The notes under the pieces are model-generated. The model worked only from the letters and a program-made list of their open reading frames with translations. It did not search any database and was not told where the DNA came from. From Chryseolinea sp. H1M3-3 (GTDB taxonomy: Bacteria; Bacteroidota; Bacteroidia; Cytophagales; Cyclobacteriaceae): a DNA stretch of 64,000 nt. Of this stretch, positions 60,446 to 64,000 are shown piece by piece. Numbering within the stretch: the stretch's first letter is position 1; the number at the start of each line of letters is the position of its first letter. Both the position numbers and the translations under genes were made by a program. Where the stretch lies: contig NZ_JARKMY010000001.1 in the NCBI RefSeq assembly GCF_029360725.1, positions 1,178,001 through 1,242,000 on the forward strand, in the 5' to 3' direction.

Positions 60446-61459
60446 TCATTCTTTATAAATGAAAGTTTTTGCTTGGCCTTTTTTTGCAATGTATCCACGA
60501 TACATTCCTTCTGTACAAAATGGCATTGCGAAATTGCCCTGACGATCCAAAGCAATCAAGCCTCCGTCACCTCCCAGGTTTGGTAGCTTTTTAAGGATTA
60601 CCGAGTCCGCTGCCTCCTTTAGGGACAGATTACCATACGCCATCATCGCATGTACATCGTGCGCCGCACTTAGTCGTATAAAATATTCTCCCCACCCAGT
60701 TGCAGATACCCCGCACGTTAGATTGTTCGCGTACGTTCCCGCGCCGATAATCGGCGAATCTCCGATGCGTCCATACTTTTTGTTGGTCATGCCTCCTGTT
60801 GAGGTGCCCGCTGCCAGATTTCCATACTTATCCAAGGCTACGCAGCCTACCGTTCCAAATTTCTTTTCATCAGAAATCCCATCAGTTTTTTTCTCACCAG
60901 CTTTTAACTTTAACCATTGCTGATAACGTGTGGAGTCAAAAAAATACAAGGCGGGAACAATCTCCAGTCCCTGCTCTTCAGCGAATTCTTCCGCTCCCTT
61001 TCCCGCTAGCAACACATGTTCTGACTTCGTCATCACCGTATAGGCTGCCACAATTGGATTTTTGATAGTAGAGACGCCGGCAACAGCGCCTGCCGCTAAA
61101 TTACTTCCATCCATAATAGAAGCATCCAACTCATTTTTTCCATCATAAGTAAAAACTGCGCCTTTGCCTGCATTGAATAAAGGTGAATCTTCCAGGATTT
61201 TGATGACAGCCACCACAGCGTCGAGGCTCTTGCCACCATTTTCCAGAATGTCATAACCATGATCGAGCGCTTGTTTCATCTGGCGATGATAAGCTTCTTC
61301 TTTTTCGGGGGTCATGTTGGCCCTGGTTATTGTGCCCGCACCCCCATGGATCACCAGTGTTATGGGACCTAAAACTGAGGATTCTTCCATTTTCTTCCTG
61401 GAGTTTAGGTTACAGCCAGTAACAAAAAATATCAGGGTAATGGCTAAAAAGGTCTTCAT
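60446..61459 (-). CDS. isoaspartyl peptidase/L-asparaginase family lipoprotein
   Basis: 337 residues from the ATG at 61459, signal with lipobox FVTGC. Ntn-hydrolase pattern: LVIHGGAGTITRA, SPLFNAGKGAVFTYDGKNELDASIMDG, the self-cleavage Thr in KKFGTVGCVALDKYGNLAAGTSTGG, and GRIGDSPIIGAGTYAN. It autocleaves and releases asparagine-derived or isoaspartyl residues. It faces the lamin-tail gene with 4 bases between stops, and its start is divergent from the DksA-like gene. Confidence 0.92.
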   Translation of the reverse strand: MKTFLAITLIFFVTGCNLNSRKKMEESSVLGPITLVIHGGAGTITRANMTPEKEEAYHRQMKQALDHGYDILENGGKSLDAVVAVIKILEDSPLFNAGKGAVFTYDGKNELDASIMDGSNLAAGAVAGVSTIKNPIVAAYTVMTKSEHVLLAGKGAEEFAEEQGLEIVPALYFFDSTRYQQWLKLKAGEKKTDGISDEKKFGTVGCVALDKYGNLAAGTSTGGMTNKKYGRIGDSPIIGAGTYANNLTCGVSATGWGEYFIRLSAAHDVHAMMAYGNLSLKEAADSVILKKLPNLGGDGGLIALDRQGNFAMPFCTEGMYRGYIAKKGQAKTFIYKE

Positions 61460-61534
61460 AATATCAATCTGGCATTTAGAAAGATAGGTATTTAAGGTTA
61501 AAATCAACATTATGGAATTAATTGTACATTATTT

Positions 61535-61563
61535 TTTGTTTTCGGGGGAACCGCATAATTTTG
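61535..61563 (+). promoter_or_regulatory. promoter of the DksA-like fusion gene
   Basis: TTTG (61535-61538), 17 bases, TAATTTTG (61556-61563): both Bacteroidota elements at normal spacing, about 30 bases before the ATG at 61593. It is the best-formed promoter in the window. Confidence 0.65.
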
Positions 61564-61592
61564 CGCATCTTTTATCAAACGGAGTCACAACT

Positions 61593-62402
61593 ATGGCTAA
61601 GAACAAAAAGTCATCCACTAAGGCAGCAAAAAAATCTCCTGCCAAAGCAAAACCTGCTGCTAAAGTGAAAGCTAAAAAAGCGGCACCAGTTAGGGCTAAA
61701 AAAGCTTCGCCTAAAAAAGTTGTTAAGAAAGCTGCTCCTAAGGCCGTGAAGAAGGTTGCACCCAAGAAAGAAGCACCAGTGAAAGTGGTTGCAAAAAAAG
61801 AGGCACCGAAGAAAGAAACGCCTAAGAAAGCAGTCGCTCCCCAGGTAGAGAAACCGGAAAAAATTGAGCGCCCAGCACCGCTTCCTAAAGCAGCTGCGCC
61901 TCAAGCAGAAAAACCTATGCCAGTTGCTGTTCCGAAGCCGGCGCCTCCACAATTAAGTATTTTCCCTGTGCCAAATCAACGACCCATTGCCCATAAACAA
62001 TCTAACAATGCTTCTTCCACCGACACCCGTACGCGGTATTCGGAAGATGAATTAAAAGAATTTGAAGAACTGATTCACAAGAAGCTTGATAAAGCCCGTG
62101 ATGAATATCGAATCTTGAAAGAAACCCTCAATCGTAATAACGATGAGGGCACAGACGCGACTTCAGGTGGAAATACAAAAGTATTGGAAGACGGCGCTGA
62201 AACCGCTGAAAAAGAAAATTTAAGCCAGCTGGCAGCACGTCAGCAAAAATACATCATGAACCTTGAAAATGCGCTGGTCCGCATTAAGAATGGTACCTAT
62301 GGAATATGCTCTGTCACGGGCAAACTGATCCCTAAGGAACGTCTTATCGCAGTGCCTCACACAACGCAATCTATTGAGGCGAAAATGATGCAACACGATT
62401 AG
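61593..62402 (+). CDS. histone-H1-like / DksA-TraR-like fusion protein
   Basis: 269 residues. The first 120 are Lys/Ala/Pro repeats (AAKKSPAKAKPAAKVKAKKA, then PKK and APKKE units) like histone H1 and bacterial AlgP tails; then a Pro-rich linker. The C-terminal 120 form the DksA/TraR coiled coil (YSEDELKEFEELIHKKLDKARDEYRILKETL) and the zinc-finger region GICSVTGKLIPKERLIAVPHTT, where only one of the four usual Cys remains. DNA binding by the tail and an RNA polymerase role for the C-terminus are inferences. The ATG at 61593 is preferred to the upstream in-frame start, which lies before the promoter. Confidence 0.85.
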   Translation: MAKNKKSSTKAAKKSPAKAKPAAKVKAKKAAPVRAKKASPKKVVKKAAPKAVKKVAPKKEAPVKVVAKKEAPKKETPKKAVAPQVEKPEKIERPAPLPKAAAPQAEKPMPVAVPKPAPPQLSIFPVPNQRPIAHKQSNNASSTDTRTRYSEDELKEFEELIHKKLDKARDEYRILKETLNRNNDEGTDATSGGNTKVLEDGAETAEKENLSQLAARQQKYIMNLENALVRIKNGTYGICSVTGKLIPKERLIAVPHTTQSIEAKMMQHD

Positions 62403-62440
62403 TAACTTACTAACTGTTCGGGAAGCAAAAAACAAAAGCA

Positions 62441-63043
62441 TTGGACTTTTTACAAAATCATATCGAGGCCCTTATTTTCTGTTCACCTTCGCCGATACGC
62501 ATCGGTGAAATCAAGGGCTGTTTGTCGGAAATGTTTAATGCCGATGTTCCTGAAGAAGACATTGTGGGTGCAATCCAACGATTGGAAGAAAAATATCAGG
62601 CCGAAGAGTTTTCTTTTCAGCTATTTAAAGCAGCAGGCGGCTACCATTTTTTGACCAAACCTGCATATCAGGCAAGCATTGGAATAATGCTTAAGCAGCA
62701 ATCCAAAAAGCGGCTTTCAACGTCGGCCATGGAAACACTTTCCATTATCGCGTACAAGCAGCCCATATCAAAAACCGAAATTGAAAATATTCGTGGTGTC
62801 AACTGTGACTACGCCGTGCAAAAACTTCTCGACAAAGGTTTAATAGAAATCACAGGAAAAGCCGAAACCATAGGAAGGCCTATGTTATACGGGACCACTA
62901 TAAAATTTATGGAATATTTCGGCATCAACGATATCGCAGAATTACCCACTCCTAAAGAGTTTGTAGCTGAGGTTAACACTATTGGCGAAAACTTGGATCA
63001 AGGCGAAAACTTAGATCAGAAGGAGACAGATGGCCAAGCGTAA
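62441..63043 (+). CDS. scpB: segregation and condensation protein B
   Basis: 200 residues, TTG start. Two winged helices: MDFLQNHIEALIFCSPSPIRIGEIKGCL and the SMC-complex signature STSAMETLSIIAYKQPISKTEIENIRGVNCDYAVQKLLDKGLIEITGKAETIGRPMLYGTT. It works with ScpA and SMC in chromosome condensation. Its last 14 bases overlap the start of the pseudouridine synthase, a frequent pairing. Confidence 0.93.
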   Translation: MDFLQNHIEALIFCSPSPIRIGEIKGCLSEMFNADVPEEDIVGAIQRLEEKYQAEEFSFQLFKAAGGYHFLTKPAYQASIGIMLKQQSKKRLSTSAMETLSIIAYKQPISKTEIENIRGVNCDYAVQKLLDKGLIEITGKAETIGRPMLYGTTIKFMEYFGINDIAELPTPKEFVAEVNTIGENLDQGENLDQKETDGQA

Positions 63044-64000
63044 TACATCAAGACGATCTGGTTCCCGCCCAGGTTCTTCTTCAGACTCAGGTTCGTCCAA
63101 AAGACCTTTTAGCCGAAGATCAGACGGGCAATCATCCGCTAGACCCCGCAAATCATCGCCGTCAGGACGGCCACCGAGGAAGGAAGGCGATGGTGCCTTT
63201 AACTCAAGACGGAAACCTCGCACAACGTCACCCGGATCTGGCGGGAAGTTTGACTCGAAAAAGTCAGATAAAAACTTTGGGGATAAGCCACCTTACAAAA
63301 AAGCTAAAGGATTCACCTCTTCCCGTGGGGGCGAGGATCGACCGCGCAGGAAATTCGATTCAGGAGAAGCAAAAGGTGAACGGCCTTACAAGAAATTCGA
63401 TCGCAAAGATTCAAGTACCAGAGGTGAATTCCACAAAGAAGGCTCACGCTTTAAGGCAAAATCATCTTCCTCCCCTGGTTTGAGGAGAGAGAGTTCTTAC
63501 AAAAGGCCAAGTGAAGAACAAGGTGGTGATATAAAAAAAGGGGGCGGATTAAAGAAAAAAGATTTCAGAAGCGAGCCCCGAAAAAAATTGACAGGTAAGA
63601 AAGTGTCCACCTTCAGGGGCGACAGTACACAAGGCCTTGAAGCACCTGTTCAAACCGGAAAAATCAGGCTTAATAAATTCATTGCCAATAGTGGCGTTTG
63701 TTCAAGACGAGAGGCTGATGAACTAATTAAAATGGGCCTGATCTCTGTCAATGGAAAAACGATTACAGAACTCGGTTACAAAGTAAATCCCGGGGATGAG
63801 GTACGTCACGAAAGCAAAGTACTGCATGCTGAAAAGCCTGTGTACATTTTAATGAACAAACCCAAGGGCTTCCTTACAACGACCAGCGATCCCCAGGAAC
63901 GCAATACGGTAATGCATCTTATCGGAAATCACGTGAAAGAACGCTTATATCCCGTAGGACGACTCGACAGGAATACAACGGGCTTGCTTTTGCTTACCAA
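63030..64000 (+). CDS. RsuA/RluB-type pseudouridine synthase, 3' end outside the window
   Basis: Open from ATG 63030 to the window edge, 323 codons so far. Residues 1-205 are low complexity, rich in Ser, Arg, Lys, Gly and Pro (RRSGSRPGSSSDSGSSKRP at the start, then KKFDRKD-like units). An S4 RNA-binding domain follows (RLNKFIANSGVCSRREADELIKMGLISVNGK), then the catalytic region with GRLDRNTTGLLLL holding the active Asp. It would convert a uridine in rRNA to pseudouridine. The start overlaps scpB by 14 bases. Confidence 0.9.
   Translation, partial: MAKRNTSRRSGSRPGSSSDSGSSKRPFSRRSDGQSSARPRKSSPSGRPPRKEGDGAFNSRRKPRTTSPGSGGKFDSKKSDKNFGDKPPYKKAKGFTSSRGGEDRPRRKFDSGEAKGERPYKKFDRKDSSTRGEFHKEGSRFKAKSSSSPGLRRESSYKRPSEEQGGDIKKGGGLKKKDFRSEPRKKLTGKKVSTFRGDSTQGLEAPVQTGKIRLNKFIANSGVCSRREADELIKMGLISVNGKTITELGYKVNPGDEVRHESKVLHAEKPVYILMNKPKGFLTTTSDPQERNTVMHLIGNHVKERLYPVGRLDRNTTGLLLLT

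Noticed and set aside
61529-61952. Minus-strand open frames opposite the DksA-like fusion, rich in Arg, Phe and Cys
   Set aside because: They are complements of the Lys/Ala/Pro repeats; long antisense frames are expected there and look unlike real proteins.
63011-63483. Frames on both strands over the start of the pseudouridine synthase
   Set aside because: The plus frame from 63030 continues to the window edge with S4 and catalytic motifs; the others are shadows of its low-complexity part.

Overview
The window reads as chromosome of a member of the Bacteroidota, most likely a gliding or Cytophagales-like lineage. Support comes from a GldB-type gliding lipoprotein, a TonB-dependent receptor, a bacterial GGGP synthase of the PcrB family, a YpdA-type reductase, a DUF4286 protein, a lamin-tail-domain secreted protein, frequent TTG/GTG starts, and repeated upstream TAnnTTTG motifs (the Bacteroidota -7 element). 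The genus cannot be fixed from sequence alone. There is no rRNA, CRISPR array, insertion sequence or recognisable prophage.

Layout. 0-3 kb: gldB, tpiA and prmA. 3-9 kb: a dioxygenase, an MFS permease, a Gfo/Idh oxidoreductase and a DUF1080 hydrolase, which look like a sugar or glycoside oxidation set, with a glycosyltransferase on the opposite strand inside it. 8.7-15 kb: an ECF sigma factor with a small overlapping gene, an acidic protein, uvrA, an NAD(P)-binding protein and a polyprenyl diphosphate synthase. 15-25 kb: mainly minus-strand housekeeping genes (rnr, a PolB-like exonuclease, lipB, a phosphoesterase, a sugar-phosphate isomerase, polA) with yraN opposed. 25-42 kb: an RlmI-like methyltransferase, an HtrA protease, ispH, a TonB receptor, a fructosamine kinase, a YpdA-type reductase, gltX, an M14 peptidase, a TIGR00266 protein, an Ald/Lys1-like dehydrogenase, hemolysin III and small conserved proteins.

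42.7-44.2 kb is the least ordinary part. tRNA-Gly(GCC) and tRNA-Leu(UAA) are followed by three tandem copies of a cassette of about 414-425 bp. Each cassette is the 3' three quarters of tRNA-Leu followed by a small GIY-YIG endonuclease gene. Copy 1 is intact. Copies 2 and 3 have lost the tRNA 5' end, carry an 18-nt palindrome in place of the anticodon region, and have frameshifted or truncated nuclease genes.

44-64 kb: RidA, a Na/Pi-type transporter, an operon of two small membrane-associated proteins and GGGP synthase, an M1 peptidase, a 2OG-Fe(II) oxygenase, two DinB-fold proteins, an ATP-grasp/LysE-exporter pair, asd, a large lamin-tail protein, an isoaspartyl peptidase, a histone-H1-like/DksA-like fusion, scpB, and the start of an RsuA/RluB pseudouridine synthase that runs off the end.

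Other points worth a look are a PolA whose proofreading residues are almost all replaced, an IspH whose conserved N-terminus extends upstream to an ATT codon, a UvrA missing half of its first zinc module, and promoters so close to the start codon that leaderless mRNA is predicted.
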